NCBI GenBank assembly: GCA_900553015.1
Contig: USBY01000018.1
Location: 1-30,209 of the forward strand
Length of the DNA: 30,209 nt
Source: an uncultured Clostridium sp.
GTDB lineage: Bacteria; Bacillota; Clostridia; TANB77; CAG-508
Direction of reading: 5' to 3'
A program made the position numbers and the translations under genes. This document shows, one piece after another, positions 22,800-30,171 of this stretch. The notes below the pieces were generated by a model. The model saw nothing but the letters and a program-made list of their open reading frames with translations. It ran no database searches and was not told where the DNA came from. Every line of letters begins with the position of its first letter. Position 1 is the first letter of the stretch.

Positions 22800-23351
22800 A
22801 TGAAAGCTTATGTATGTAAAGTATGTGGATATGTACACATTGGAGATGAAGCTCCAGAAAAATGCCCACAATGTGGAGCTAGCAAAGACAAATTTGAATT
22901 AAAAGATATGAGTGGAGATAAAGACTATGCAGATGAACACAAAATCGGTGTAGCTCAAGGTTTAGATGAAGAAGTTGTTAAAGGATTAAAAGATAACTTT
23001 ATGGGAGAATGTACAGAAGTTGGTATGTACATAGCTATGAGTCGTCAAGCTGATAGAGATGGATACCCAGAAATAGCAGAAGCATTTAAAAGATATGCTT
23101 TAGAAGAAGCTGAACATGCTGCTAAATTTGCAGAACTATTAGGAGAAGTTGTTTATGCAGATACTAAGAAAAACTTAGAATTAAGAGCAGCTGCAGAACA
23201 AGGTGCTTGCATGGGTAAAAAAGAATTAGCTACAAGAGCTAAAGAATTAGGATATGATGCTATACATGATACAGTTCATGAAATGGCTAAAGATGAAGCT
23301 CGTCATGGAAGAGGATTTGACGGATTATTAAAAAGATATTTTTCTAAATAA
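22800..23351 (+). CDS. Reverse rubrerythrin (N-terminal rubredoxin domain)
   Basis: 183 residues. The rubredoxin-type domain comes first, C6/C9 and C22/C25 (CKVC, CPQC), then a four-helix ferritin-like diiron domain. Candidate iron ligands lie around E70, E102-H106 (EEAEH), E133 and E166-H169 (EARH). The domain order is reversed relative to classical rubrerythrin and matches the clostridial revRbr (Rbr3) that reduces H2O2 and O2 with NADH-fed electron donors. The ribosome site is AGGAGG, seven bases upstream. Codons here are better optimised than in neighbours (GCT, GGT, CGT), consistent with high expression. Confidence 0.95.
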   Translation: MKAYVCKVCGYVHIGDEAPEKCPQCGASKDKFELKDMSGDKDYADEHKIGVAQGLDEEVVKGLKDNFMGECTEVGMYIAMSRQADRDGYPEIAEAFKRYALEEAEHAAKFAELLGEVVYADTKKNLELRAAAEQGACMGKKELATRAKELGYDAIHDTVHEMAKDEARHGRGFDGLLKRYFSK

Positions 23352-23378
23352 TATTTATTAATAATCAGTATGATAAAA

Positions 23379-23420
23379 CGAATATAGGATGTTAATATTA
23401 CACATCTTATATTCGCTTTT
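23379..23420 (+). terminator. Terminator of the rubrerythrin gene
   Basis: A 14-bp stem pairs CGAATATAGGATGT (23379-23392) with ACATCTTATATTCG (23402-23415), with one wobble, and CTTTTT follows. Repeat copy B starts right after. Confidence 0.85.
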
Positions 23421-23517
23421 TATTATATAGGAAAAAGCATATATAACAAGGATAAGTTACCTATATTCGTGAGATTGCAAAGCAATCTGCCCATATAGCG
23501 AAGCTACTTTTCTTATT
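23421..23517 (+). repeat. Multi-hairpin repeat element, copy B
   Basis: It shares TATTATATAGGAAAAA, AACAAGG(A)TAAGTTACCT, GATTGC and GCAATC, and TTTTCTTATT with copy A. The first hairpin of A is missing. AGATTGC/GCAATCT (23472-23488) and TAGC-GAA-GCTA replace the matching hairpins of A with different but still complementary bases. Its end overlaps the -35 of the next promoter. Confidence 0.75.
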
Positions 23518-23545
23518 TACAAATAAAAAACAGTTATGGTATAAT
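23516..23545 (+). promoter_or_regulatory. Promoter of the small membrane-protein gene
   Basis: TTTACA (23516-23521), an 18-base spacer, and TATAAT (23540-23545) with an upstream TG. The -35 lies at the end of repeat copy B. Confidence 0.6.
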
Positions 23546-23577
23546 TAAATGGACTTAAAATTTAAGAAGGTGTGTTT

Positions 23578-23952
23578 ATGGCAGTATTATTATTTATCAT
23601 ATATATGCTAGTGCTGATAATCTTTGGTTTAGTCGTATTTGCTGTTATGCAAATAAAGATGGCGGGTTTAACAGTAAAAGACTTCTGGTCATTTATAGAG
23701 GCAAACCAAGAATTAGATAAATTAGACAAAATTGCAAAGAAATATGAAAAAATGACTACTCCTCAACAAATAATGTTCTTAAAAGAAGCTGAAAAGATAT
23801 TTAGTGCTTTTGATAAAGTACCTGCTTCTATTTGGGAAGAAGAAACAAATAAATATCAAAATGTTTTAGAAGCATATAAAGATATAAAAGTTATGAGATG
23901 GATAGAAAATGATAAGAGTAATGTAAAAGAGGAAGTTACAGATACAAAATAA
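23578..23952 (+). CDS. Small membrane-anchored helical protein, unknown function
   Basis: 124 residues from ATG 23578, which is seven bases after AAGAAGG (a GTG at 23572 would be too close). One strong N-terminal membrane segment of about 25 residues is followed by a polar helical domain (ELDKLDKIAKKYEKM and onwards). No family recognised. It stands alone: its own promoter precedes it, and the tRNA-Leu promoter follows within 30 bases. Confidence 0.7.
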   Translation: MAVLLFIIYMLVLIIFGLVVFAVMQIKMAGLTVKDFWSFIEANQELDKLDKIAKKYEKMTTPQQIMFLKEAEKIFSAFDKVPASIWEEETNKYQNVLEAYKDIKVMRWIENDKSNVKEEVTDTK

Positions 23953-23978
23953 AAATTTAAAAAAAATGAAAAATTGTA

Positions 23979-24008
23979 TTGACAAATTATATATAAAGGT
24001 ATTATAAT
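23979..24008 (+). promoter_or_regulatory. Promoter of tRNA-Leu
   Basis: TTGACA (23979-23984), an 18-base spacer, TATAAT (24003-24008), both perfect, 27 bases before the mature tRNA. This strength is typical of stable-RNA genes. Confidence 0.8.
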
Positions 24009-24035
24009 AAGCATTGTCAGTTGCAAGACATTCAT

Positions 24036-24124
24036 GCAGATGTGGCGGAACTGGCAGACGCACAGGACTTAAAATCCTGCGAGGGTTAAACCTCGTGCCG
24101 GTTCGATTCCGGCCATCTGCACCA
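24036..24124 (+). tRNA. tRNA-Leu (UAA)
   Basis: The acceptor stem pairs GCAGATG with CATCTGC. The anticodon stem CAGGA/TCCTG encloses CTTAAAA, giving anticodon TAA. A long variable arm (GAGGGTTAAACCTC) marks a class II tRNA. The T-arm contains GGTTCGATTCC. CCA is encoded. It is a single gene, not part of a tRNA cluster. Confidence 0.97.
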
Positions 24125-24157
24125 AAAAAGAGTAGTTTAAAAACTACTCTTTTTTTA
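24125..24157 (+). terminator. Terminator of tRNA-Leu
   Basis: AAAAAGAGTAG pairs with CTACTCTTTTT around a TTTAAAAA loop, and more T residues follow. It directly abuts the CCA end. Confidence 0.85.
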
Positions 24158-24182
24158 GATGAAATAAAAGGGGAGAGTATAA

Positions 24183-25121
24183 ATGGAAGAAAAAAATAAA
24201 ACAGGAAAAAGGATATCTAATGTATTAAGGTATATTTGTGGAGTGTTTTTTATATTAACAGGATTTAGTGGAATGTTAATTAATAATATTTTGGCAGGAT
24301 TTTTTATGATGTTATTTGGAATATCTTTATTACCAGTACTATATAAAAAAACAAAATTAAACCAAATTAAGCATATACAAATTATTTTACCAATCATATT
24401 AATAATTATATATGGAATGAGTATGCCGGATGTACCAAATGTGACGTATACTAATATAATTGCCGATGTAGATACCAATACAAGTATAAGTACAAATATA
24501 GTGCAAGAGACTAAAAATATCGATATAACAAATTTAAAATTTAATGAAGCTGAAATAGAATTAGATATAAATGAATCAAAGAATATTACTTTAGAAATAG
24601 AACCAGAAAATGCTAATATTGACAGTTTAGAGTATTGTTCATCAAATGATAAAGTAGCAACTATAGAAAGAACAGATACAGACATAATTAAAAATAAAAT
24701 TACATTGAAGATAAATCCGATTGCAGAAGGAAATTGTGAAATTTTTGTTAAAACAAATAATGGACTAGAAAGTAATAGAGTAACAGTAAAAATAATTGAT
24801 AATAACAGAATAGAGCAAGAAAGAATAAAAGCAGAAGAACAAGCAAAGAAGGAAGCAGAAGAGCAGAAACAAAAACAAGTAGCTGCAGAAAGTGCAAGCA
24901 CAAAGAAAGAAGATACATCAACTTCTAAAACTACTACAACGACAAAGAAGAAAAATTCAAAAAGTACGTCGAATAATTCAAATGGAAAAACAGTATACAG
25001 AACTCCAACTGGGAAAAGATATCATTATGATCCAGATTGTGGAGGGAAAAATTCGTATTCAACAACTTTAGACGCGGCTTTATCAGCTGGATTAACACCT
25101 TGTAAAAAATGCGCTCAATAA
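24183..25121 (+). CDS. Membrane protein with Ig-like domain and C-terminal Cys/His motif
   Basis: 312 residues. Two or three hydrophobic helices fill the first 80 residues. About 117-207 reads as a bacterial Ig-like fold (KFNEAEIELDINESKNITL, CSSNDKVATI). A Lys/Glu/Gln coiled-coil-like stretch (209-235) and a Thr/Ser/Lys linker follow. The end holds H281, C286, C307 and C310 (YHYDPDC and PCKKC). This H-C plus CxxC ending is a small zinc-binding motif found at the ends of many unrelated clostridial proteins. Probably a surface or envelope protein. The ribosome site is AGGGGAGAG. It could be read through from the tRNA. Confidence 0.75.
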   Translation: MEEKNKTGKRISNVLRYICGVFFILTGFSGMLINNILAGFFMMLFGISLLPVLYKKTKLNQIKHIQIILPIILIIIYGMSMPDVPNVTYTNIIADVDTNTSISTNIVQETKNIDITNLKFNEAEIELDINESKNITLEIEPENANIDSLEYCSSNDKVATIERTDTDIIKNKITLKINPIAEGNCEIFVKTNNGLESNRVTVKIIDNNRIEQERIKAEEQAKKEAEEQKQKQVAAESASTKKEDTSTSKTTTTTKKKNSKSTSNNSNGKTVYRTPTGKRYHYDPDCGGKNSYSTTLDAALSAGLTPCKKCAQ

Positions 25122-25149
25122 AAAAGTATATTCAGAAAAAATATTAAAC

Positions 25150-25169
25150 CTCCTATTATAAAATAGGAG
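25150..25169. terminator. Hairpin between converging genes
   Basis: CTCCTATT (25150-25157) pairs with AATAGGAG (25162-25169). It sits between the Ig-like gene and the minus-strand gene ending at 25176, and A/T-rich flanks suit either direction. Confidence 0.6.
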
Positions 25170-25175
25170 ATTTAA

Positions 25176-25466
25176 TTATATTTCTAATTCTTTTAGTATC
25201 TGCTTATTCTGTTTTGTAGCAGGCCAAGAAATTGTAAAAAATAATATTATAAAGATAATAGCTAAAACTCCACCAATAATTGAGCTATAACGCATTATAG
25301 CTAAAGACTCGAAAAGAGCTATTAAAATAGCGTAAATTTTTCTATAATTTTTTACAAGAATTTGTTTTTGTTCATCTGAAGCTTTTTCTTTAACATTTTT
25401 TGCTAATAAAATATCTGGTTTAGCTATACTTATTATTAAAATTATTATTAAAAATAAATCTAACAT
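25176..25466 (-). CDS. Small two-helix membrane protein
   Basis: 96 residues from ATG 25466, chosen because AAAGGAGG lies seven bases upstream; a longer frame from 25523 has no such site. One helix occupies the first 17 residues (MLDLFLIIILIISIAKP). A polar segment (KEKASDEQKQILVKNYRK) follows, then one or two more hydrophobic segments to about residue 83. No family recognised. Confidence 0.65.
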   Translation of the reverse strand: MLDLFLIIILIISIAKPDILLAKNVKEKASDEQKQILVKNYRKIYAILIALFESLAIMRYSSIIGGVLAIIFIILFFTISWPATKQNKQILKELEI

Positions 25467-25558
25467 AATATTTCCTCCTTTTTTAATTTTATTTAATATA
25501 TCATAAGAAAATAACATGAACAATACTAATTTGTCAAAAAGAGGATTACGTACTATTT

Positions 25559-25587
25559 TTGCTTTTTATAAGTAAATGTGCTATAAT
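25559..25587 (+). promoter_or_regulatory. Promoter of the second orphan gene
   Basis: TTGCTT (25559-25564), a 17-base spacer, TATAAT (25582-25587) with TGC just before it (extended -10). The 70-base 5' leader contains a GCAC/GTGC hairpin. Confidence 0.75.
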
Positions 25588-25659
25588 AAAGTTTGAGAAA
25601 CTCGTAGATTTATCACATCGCACATTAAGTGCAAAGCATAATAGGAGGAAGAAAGAAAT

Positions 25660-26025
25660 ATGAGAGAAATTGTAGCAGAAAGGGATGTAGTAGAAACAAT
25701 TAGGAAAGTAATTGTTAATTGCATTCGGGACAACAAGTGCGAAGGTACACAAATTTGGTTATCTGACGAAGTAGTACAGAAAATTAAAGAGCTTCAGATA
25801 TATGGAACCAGTAATTTTCCGTACGAAGGATATACTATGGCTGCTTTTAAGTTAAAAAGCGGAGAGCCGATGGAGATAACCTATAGTAGGGAAAAGAGCC
25901 TTGCTATAAAAAATTGGCATAACAATTGGAGCAACATGAATATTATAAAATTTGTGTACTTCCCAAACAGCGAAGAATATTTCTTCTTTGGAGCTACAAA
26001 GGAGAATATCTTAGTAATTAAGTAA
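25660..26025 (+). CDS. Second orphan, 121-residue protein of unknown function
   Basis: No family recognised. It is a soluble-looking alpha/beta protein with a charged N-terminal helix (EIVAERDVVETIRKV), several aromatic strands in the middle and at the end (EGYTMAAFKL, KFVYFPNSEEYFFFG), and Trp-His-Asn-Asn-Trp near the centre. It has its own promoter, an AGGAGG site and a long downstream hairpin. Codons include CGG, CCG, ACC, AGC, AAG and CAG that neighbours rarely use, so it may be a transferred or separately evolving gene. Compare the orphan at 10920. Confidence 0.75.
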   Translation: MREIVAERDVVETIRKVIVNCIRDNKCEGTQIWLSDEVVQKIKELQIYGTSNFPYEGYTMAAFKLKSGEPMEITYSREKSLAIKNWHNNWSNMNIIKFVYFPNSEEYFFFGATKENILVIK

Positions 26026-26037
26026 TCTCATGTTTCG

Positions 26038-26075
26038 TACATGGCTTTCCTACGTAAAAGTAGGGGAGCCATGTA
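26038..26075. terminator. Long hairpin after the second orphan gene
   Basis: TACATGGCT pairs with AGCCATGTA, and inside them CCTAC pairs with GTAGG around loop GTAAAA. There is no real T-run on the plus strand, so termination strength is uncertain. It also lies 17 bases beyond the stop of the minus-strand Sel1 gene. Confidence 0.6.
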
Positions 26076-26092
26076 TTAGTTTATATAAAAGA

Positions 26093-27625
26093 TTAAGGTA
26101 ATTCTATCTTTAAATGTTCGTTTTTCAAATCTTTTAATTTATTATTTATACAATTGGCAATTTTATCATTATAATCATTATGTTTTTCGATTAGATTAAT
26201 ATAATAATTTAATTTCTTTAAATAATTTTCTGAATTATTATTTTTTAAATATAAATCATAATAAATATAAATTAATTCCTCTAAAGATTCAGTAAGCTCA
26301 TCAGAAGATTCTTCAAATAAAGAAATTGCTTTAGTTAAATCTTTATGAATTCCAATTTCTAAACAACCATCTTTATAAAAATATTTTGCTAAATTATATT
26401 TAGCCCAATTACACAAAGTAAATTTTGGTGATTCGCTAGACAAAGTGTAATAATCAAAAGCCTTTTGTAAATTTATATTTCCTATTTTTCCTAGTCTGTA
26501 AAATTCACCAACTCTATTTTGAGCCCAACTATCACCTAAATTAGCAGATTTCATATAATAATCAAAAGCAAGTTTTAAGTCATTTCGAGCCTCGTAAATC
26601 TTACCAAGATTATTAAATGCATATACATGTCCCATATCTGCTGCAATTTTAAACATTTCAATTGCTTTTTCTTCATTTTTAGAAATATGGGGAATAGTAC
26701 CACAAAGTAGCATATTACCAATACTTGTGTAAGCGTTGGCACAATTTAGTTTCCTAGCTTTGTTAAAATATTTTAAAGCTAAATATATATCATGTTTAGA
26801 TTTAGTACCAATATGCCCTTCATAATATAAATAACCAATAGCCCAATTAGCTATGGGATGATTAGCCTTTGCAGCGACTTGATAGTAATCATAAGCTTTT
26901 TCATATCTAGCAATTCCTGTTATAATTCCATAACATTCCATAGAAGCCATCTCAAAACACGCAAAAGGATTGCCATGCCTTGCTAATTCATAAATGCCTC
27001 TAATAGACCAAATGCCAGAAGTTAATTGGATATTAATAAAATCTTCAATATCATTTACAGAAATATTTGTATCATATATTTTCTTTTCAATTATATTATT
27101 TAAATTTTCGTCAATATAAATAGGTTGTTTTTTATCTAAAACAGTATAAAATAAAACTTCTGCTATAAAATTATATAAATCGTTATTAGCCAAATTTGAA
27201 TGTAATCGATTAGAAAGATTAGTTGTAATATCCGAGTCATTTTTACTAATAGAATATAGTCGTGTACAAATATGACGCATTTTTTCATTTGTATTAAAAA
27301 TATTAATTGTAATTTTTGCTGGAACATTAATATCTATTAATTTTAATATTTCCGAAAAAATAGGGAGTAAAGTGTTAGGATTTTTAATATATTCACTTTT
27401 TAAACTTTTAACATAATTTTTATATGTAGAATTAATTGCTCTAAAACCTGTACAATAATTATTAACAGTGCTATCTGCAATTGAATCTGTATTAAAAATT
27501 ATAGAGAATAAATCTGCTTGCCAAAAGCTTGCCGAATTATTGCTTTCTTCTTTTAAAATTCTAAAAAAATTACCAAAAGATAAATAATTATCATTTATAT
27601 TTAAACGAATAAAATTCTTTTTCAT
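26093..27625 (-). CDS. Sel1-repeat protein with an unrecognised N-terminal domain
   Basis: 510 residues. From about 215 to 420 there are five or six Sel1-like/TPR-like repeats (AFDYYMKSANLGDSWAQNRV, AIEMFKIAADMGHVYAFNNL), a scaffold for protein binding. The first 200 residues are not a repeat; they include FWQADLFSIIFN and SIADSTVNNYCTGFRAI, which could hold a small helical DNA-binding or dimerisation element, but I do not recognise a family. There is no signal peptide or membrane helix. The ATG has GGAGGT five bases upstream. It is divergent from the hydrolase operon, so it may regulate it. Confidence 0.8.
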   Translation of the reverse strand: MKKNFIRLNINDNYLSFGNFFRILKEESNNSASFWQADLFSIIFNTDSIADSTVNNYCTGFRAINSTYKNYVKSLKSEYIKNPNTLLPIFSEILKLIDINVPAKITINIFNTNEKMRHICTRLYSISKNDSDITTNLSNRLHSNLANNDLYNFIAEVLFYTVLDKKQPIYIDENLNNIIEKKIYDTNISVNDIEDFINIQLTSGIWSIRGIYELARHGNPFACFEMASMECYGIITGIARYEKAYDYYQVAAKANHPIANWAIGYLYYEGHIGTKSKHDIYLALKYFNKARKLNCANAYTSIGNMLLCGTIPHISKNEEKAIEMFKIAADMGHVYAFNNLGKIYEARNDLKLAFDYYMKSANLGDSWAQNRVGEFYRLGKIGNINLQKAFDYYTLSSESPKFTLCNWAKYNLAKYFYKDGCLEIGIHKDLTKAISLFEESSDELTESLEELIYIYYDLYLKNNNSENYLKKLNYYINLIEKHNDYNDKIANCINNKLKDLKNEHLKIELP

Positions 27626-27651
27626 ATATAACCTCCAATAAATATATAAAC

Positions 27652-27680
27652 ATTATATTTACATAATATATAAAAGTCAA
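27652..27680 (-). promoter_or_regulatory. Promoter of the Sel1-repeat gene
   Basis: On the minus strand, TTGACT (27680-27675), a 17-base spacer, then a perfect TATAAT (27657-27652). It lies 27 bases before the ATG. Confidence 0.75.
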
Positions 27681-27688
27681 TATAGAAG

Positions 27689-27729
27689 CGTGAAATAAAC
27701 GTGAAATAAAACAAAATACGTGAAAAAGT
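27689..27729 (+). repeat. Three direct repeats of CGTGAAA in a divergent promoter region
   Basis: CGTGAAATAAA occurs twice head-to-tail (27689-27699 and 27700-27710), and CGTGAAAAAGT follows at 27719. They sit just upstream of the Sel1 promoter -35 and before the hydrolase operon, the right place for an operator. Confidence 0.65.
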
Positions 27730-27734
27730 ATGAG

Positions 27735-27764
27735 TTGATATTAGCATACAATAAAATATAGAAT
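27735..27764 (+). promoter_or_regulatory. Possible promoter of the hydrolase-MurF-Ddl operon
   Basis: TTGATA (27735-27740), an 18-base spacer, TAGAAT (27759-27764). It is a weaker match than others here, but nothing better lies before 27784. Confidence 0.4.
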
Positions 27765-27783
27765 AGTAAAAAATAATAAGGAG

Positions 27784-28554
27784 TTGATTAATATAAATAT
27801 TTTAGGATTAAATATTAATTACATAGAGCAAGGCGAAGGAGATAATGTCTTAATTTTACCAGGTTGGGGAACAAATTATAATGTATATAAAAATTTAATA
27901 GACAATATCTCTAAATATGCAAAAGTATACTATTTTGATATGCCGGGTTTCGGAAAGTCCGAAGAACCTAAAGAAGCGTGGAATACTGATAATTTTATAG
28001 AATTAGTAAAAGAATTTATTAAAATAAATAAAATAGATAATATAACATTAATAGGACATTCAAATGGTGGAAGAATTGCAATAAAAATGTTAAGTGAAGG
28101 AAATTTAGAATTTAAAGTAAGAAGACTAATTTTAATCGGAAGTGCAGGAATAGTTCATAAAAAAACAGCGAAACAAAAAGTAAAATTATCTATAGTAAAA
28201 TTGGGTAAAAAACTATTAAATACGGGAATTGCAAAAAAGATTGCGCCAAATGCGCTAGAAAATTTAAAGAAAAAAATGGGATCAGTAGATTATCGTAATG
28301 CAACACCTGTTATGCGAAATACATTAGTAAAATTAGTAAATGAAGATTTAAAAGGAAGACTACCAAAAGTAAATGTTCCAACATTACTATTATGGGGAGA
28401 AAATGACACAGAAACACCATTTGATGATGCTAAAATCATGGAAAAAGAAATACCAAATGCAGGGTTAGTACCTTTTAAGGGGTGTTCTCATTATGTGTTT
28501 TTAGAAAGACCAGTACAAATAAATAATATAATTAAAAATTTTATGGGAAAATAA
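27784..28554 (+). CDS. Alpha/beta-fold hydrolase
   Basis: 256 residues. The nucleophile elbow is GHSNGG with S93. The oxyanion region is LPGWGTN near 25-31. The acid is probably the Asp of WGENDTE, and the His is in GCSHYVFLERP near the C-terminus. It is cytosolic, with no signal peptide. Substrate unknown; a neighbouring Mur ligase and Ddl suggest envelope metabolism. The start is uncertain: no ATG fits; TTG 27784 directly touches AAGGAG, so initiation may use a nearby non-standard codon. It is followed 15 bases later by the MurF-like gene. Confidence 0.88.
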   Translation: MININILGLNINYIEQGEGDNVLILPGWGTNYNVYKNLIDNISKYAKVYYFDMPGFGKSEEPKEAWNTDNFIELVKEFIKINKIDNITLIGHSNGGRIAIKMLSEGNLEFKVRRLILIGSAGIVHKKTAKQKVKLSIVKLGKKLLNTGIAKKIAPNALENLKKKMGSVDYRNATPVMRNTLVKLVNEDLKGRLPKVNVPTLLLWGENDTETPFDDAKIMEKEIPNAGLVPFKGCSHYVFLERPVQINNIIKNFMGK

Positions 28555-28569
28555 ATTTGGAGGATATTT

Positions 28570-30114
28570 ATGAAGATAATAATTATAATAGAACTTATTA
28601 TAAATTATATATTATTGCTAATATTTAACACACATATGTTACAACTAAATTCATATTTCTTCTTAAAACATTTTAAATGGATGAGAAAAAATATAAAGAA
28701 ATTATTATTACAACTAATTTTAGTAATACCAACAATATTAATATATTTTAATAATACCATATTAAATATAGCTATAATAATTATTTTAGGAATTTCAATA
28801 ATATATAATATTCCAAAAAGAAATTCAAAAATATCATTAAAATATACTGGTAGAGTAAAAAGATTAATATTTACAGATATGCTAATATCACTATTAATTT
28901 TATTCGTTGGAGGAATACGAAATTATATAATAACTAAATTAATAATTATAAATGTATTTGCAAATATGCTAATAATATTATCAAATTTAGTAAATCACCC
29001 TATAGAAATGTTAGGAAGAAAGAGATACATAAACGATGCAAAAAGAATATTAAACGAAATGCCAAATTTACTAGTTATAGGAATAACAGGAAGTTATGGA
29101 AAAACTAGTATGAAAAATTTTTTGTATAGTTTATTATCAGAAAAATATGATGTTTTAAAAACTCCAAAAAACTATAATACAACAATGGGAGTTGTAAAAA
29201 CTATAAGAGAGAAATTAAAGCCAACTCATCAAATATTTTTGTGTGAGATGGGAGCAACAAATGTTGGTGATATTAAAGAAATATGTGATATTGTAAATCC
29301 AAAACTAGGAGTAATTACCTCTATAGGTCCACAACATTTAGAAAGTTTTAAAAGCATAGAAAATATAATAAAAACTAAATTTGAATTGGCAGACAGTGTA
29401 AAACAAAATAATGGAACTATATTTTTAAATTATGATAATGAATATATAAAGAATAAAGAATTAGATATGAACAAGATAACATATGGAGTAAATGATAAAT
29501 CACTAGATTATAATTCATATGATTTAGAATCTTCTTATAAAGGGCTAAAATTTAAAATTTTAGATAAAGAAGCTAACGAAGAAAAAGAATTAAAAACTAA
29601 ACTAATAGGAAGACACAACATTGTAAACATTACGGGTGCAATAGCTGTAGCAGATTATTTAAAAGTTCCAATGAAAAAAATTGCAGTAAAAGTAAGAGAA
29701 ATACAAAATGTAAAACATAGGTTAGAACTATTGCCAAAAGGTAATATTACGATAATAGATGATTCGTATAATGCAAATCCAATAAGTTCTAAATCAGCAG
29801 TTGATACATTAGGAGAATTTAAAGGAATAAAGATAATAGTTACCCCAGGTCTTATAGAACTTGGTAAAGAACAAGAAAAATATAATTATGAATTTGGAAA
29901 ATACATGGCGGATATTTGTGATTATATTTTCTTAGTTGGAACAGATAATTACGAAGCCATGCTTAAAGGAATAAAAGAAAAAAATTATGATGAACAAAAA
30001 GTATTTAAGGTGAATTTGCCACAAGAAGCTGTTAGTCAAATTATAAGTTGGAATTTAAAAAAAGAAGTAACAGTTTTATTGGAAAATGATTTACCAGATA
30101 ATTATAATTTATAA
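28570..30114 (+). CDS. Membrane-anchored MurF-like Mur ligase
   Basis: 514 residues. The first 140 form about five hydrophobic helices, absent from ordinary MurF. They are followed by a Mur ligase: P-loop GITGSYGKTS at 171-180, YNTTMGVV after it, EMGATNVGDI, and the MurF-type DDSYNANP with RLELLP just before it. MurF adds a D-Ala-D-Ala dipeptide to the UDP-MurNAc-tripeptide. The catalytic part starts where MurF's N-terminal substrate domain would normally be, so this may act on a different or membrane-bound substrate. GGAGG precedes the ATG. It is followed 57 bases later by a Ddl-like start. Confidence 0.85.
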   Translation: MKIIIIIELIINYILLLIFNTHMLQLNSYFFLKHFKWMRKNIKKLLLQLILVIPTILIYFNNTILNIAIIIILGISIIYNIPKRNSKISLKYTGRVKRLIFTDMLISLLILFVGGIRNYIITKLIIINVFANMLIILSNLVNHPIEMLGRKRYINDAKRILNEMPNLLVIGITGSYGKTSMKNFLYSLLSEKYDVLKTPKNYNTTMGVVKTIREKLKPTHQIFLCEMGATNVGDIKEICDIVNPKLGVITSIGPQHLESFKSIENIIKTKFELADSVKQNNGTIFLNYDNEYIKNKELDMNKITYGVNDKSLDYNSYDLESSYKGLKFKILDKEANEEKELKTKLIGRHNIVNITGAIAVADYLKVPMKKIAVKVREIQNVKHRLELLPKGNITIIDDSYNANPISSKSAVDTLGEFKGIKIIVTPGLIELGKEQEKYNYEFGKYMADICDYIFLVGTDNYEAMLKGIKEKNYDEQKVFKVNLPQEAVSQIISWNLKKEVTVLLENDLPDNYNL

Positions 30115-30171
30115 ATATCTTAAGCTAAACGAAATATTCATAAAGAGATTAAAGGAAGGTAGGTAATTTTT

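Noticed and set aside
24014..24199. Open frame running through the tRNA-Leu
   Set aside because: It reads through the tRNA and its terminator; the Arg/Gly-rich product is an artefact.
24155..24901. 248-codon minus-strand frame opposite the Ig-like gene
   Set aside because: It is a Ser/Ile/Phe-rich mirror of the plus-strand gene, which has a good ribosome site and domains.
27689..27729. Replication-origin iterons
   Set aside because: There is no replication initiator gene, DnaA box cluster or plasmid gene nearby; operator is the simpler reading.
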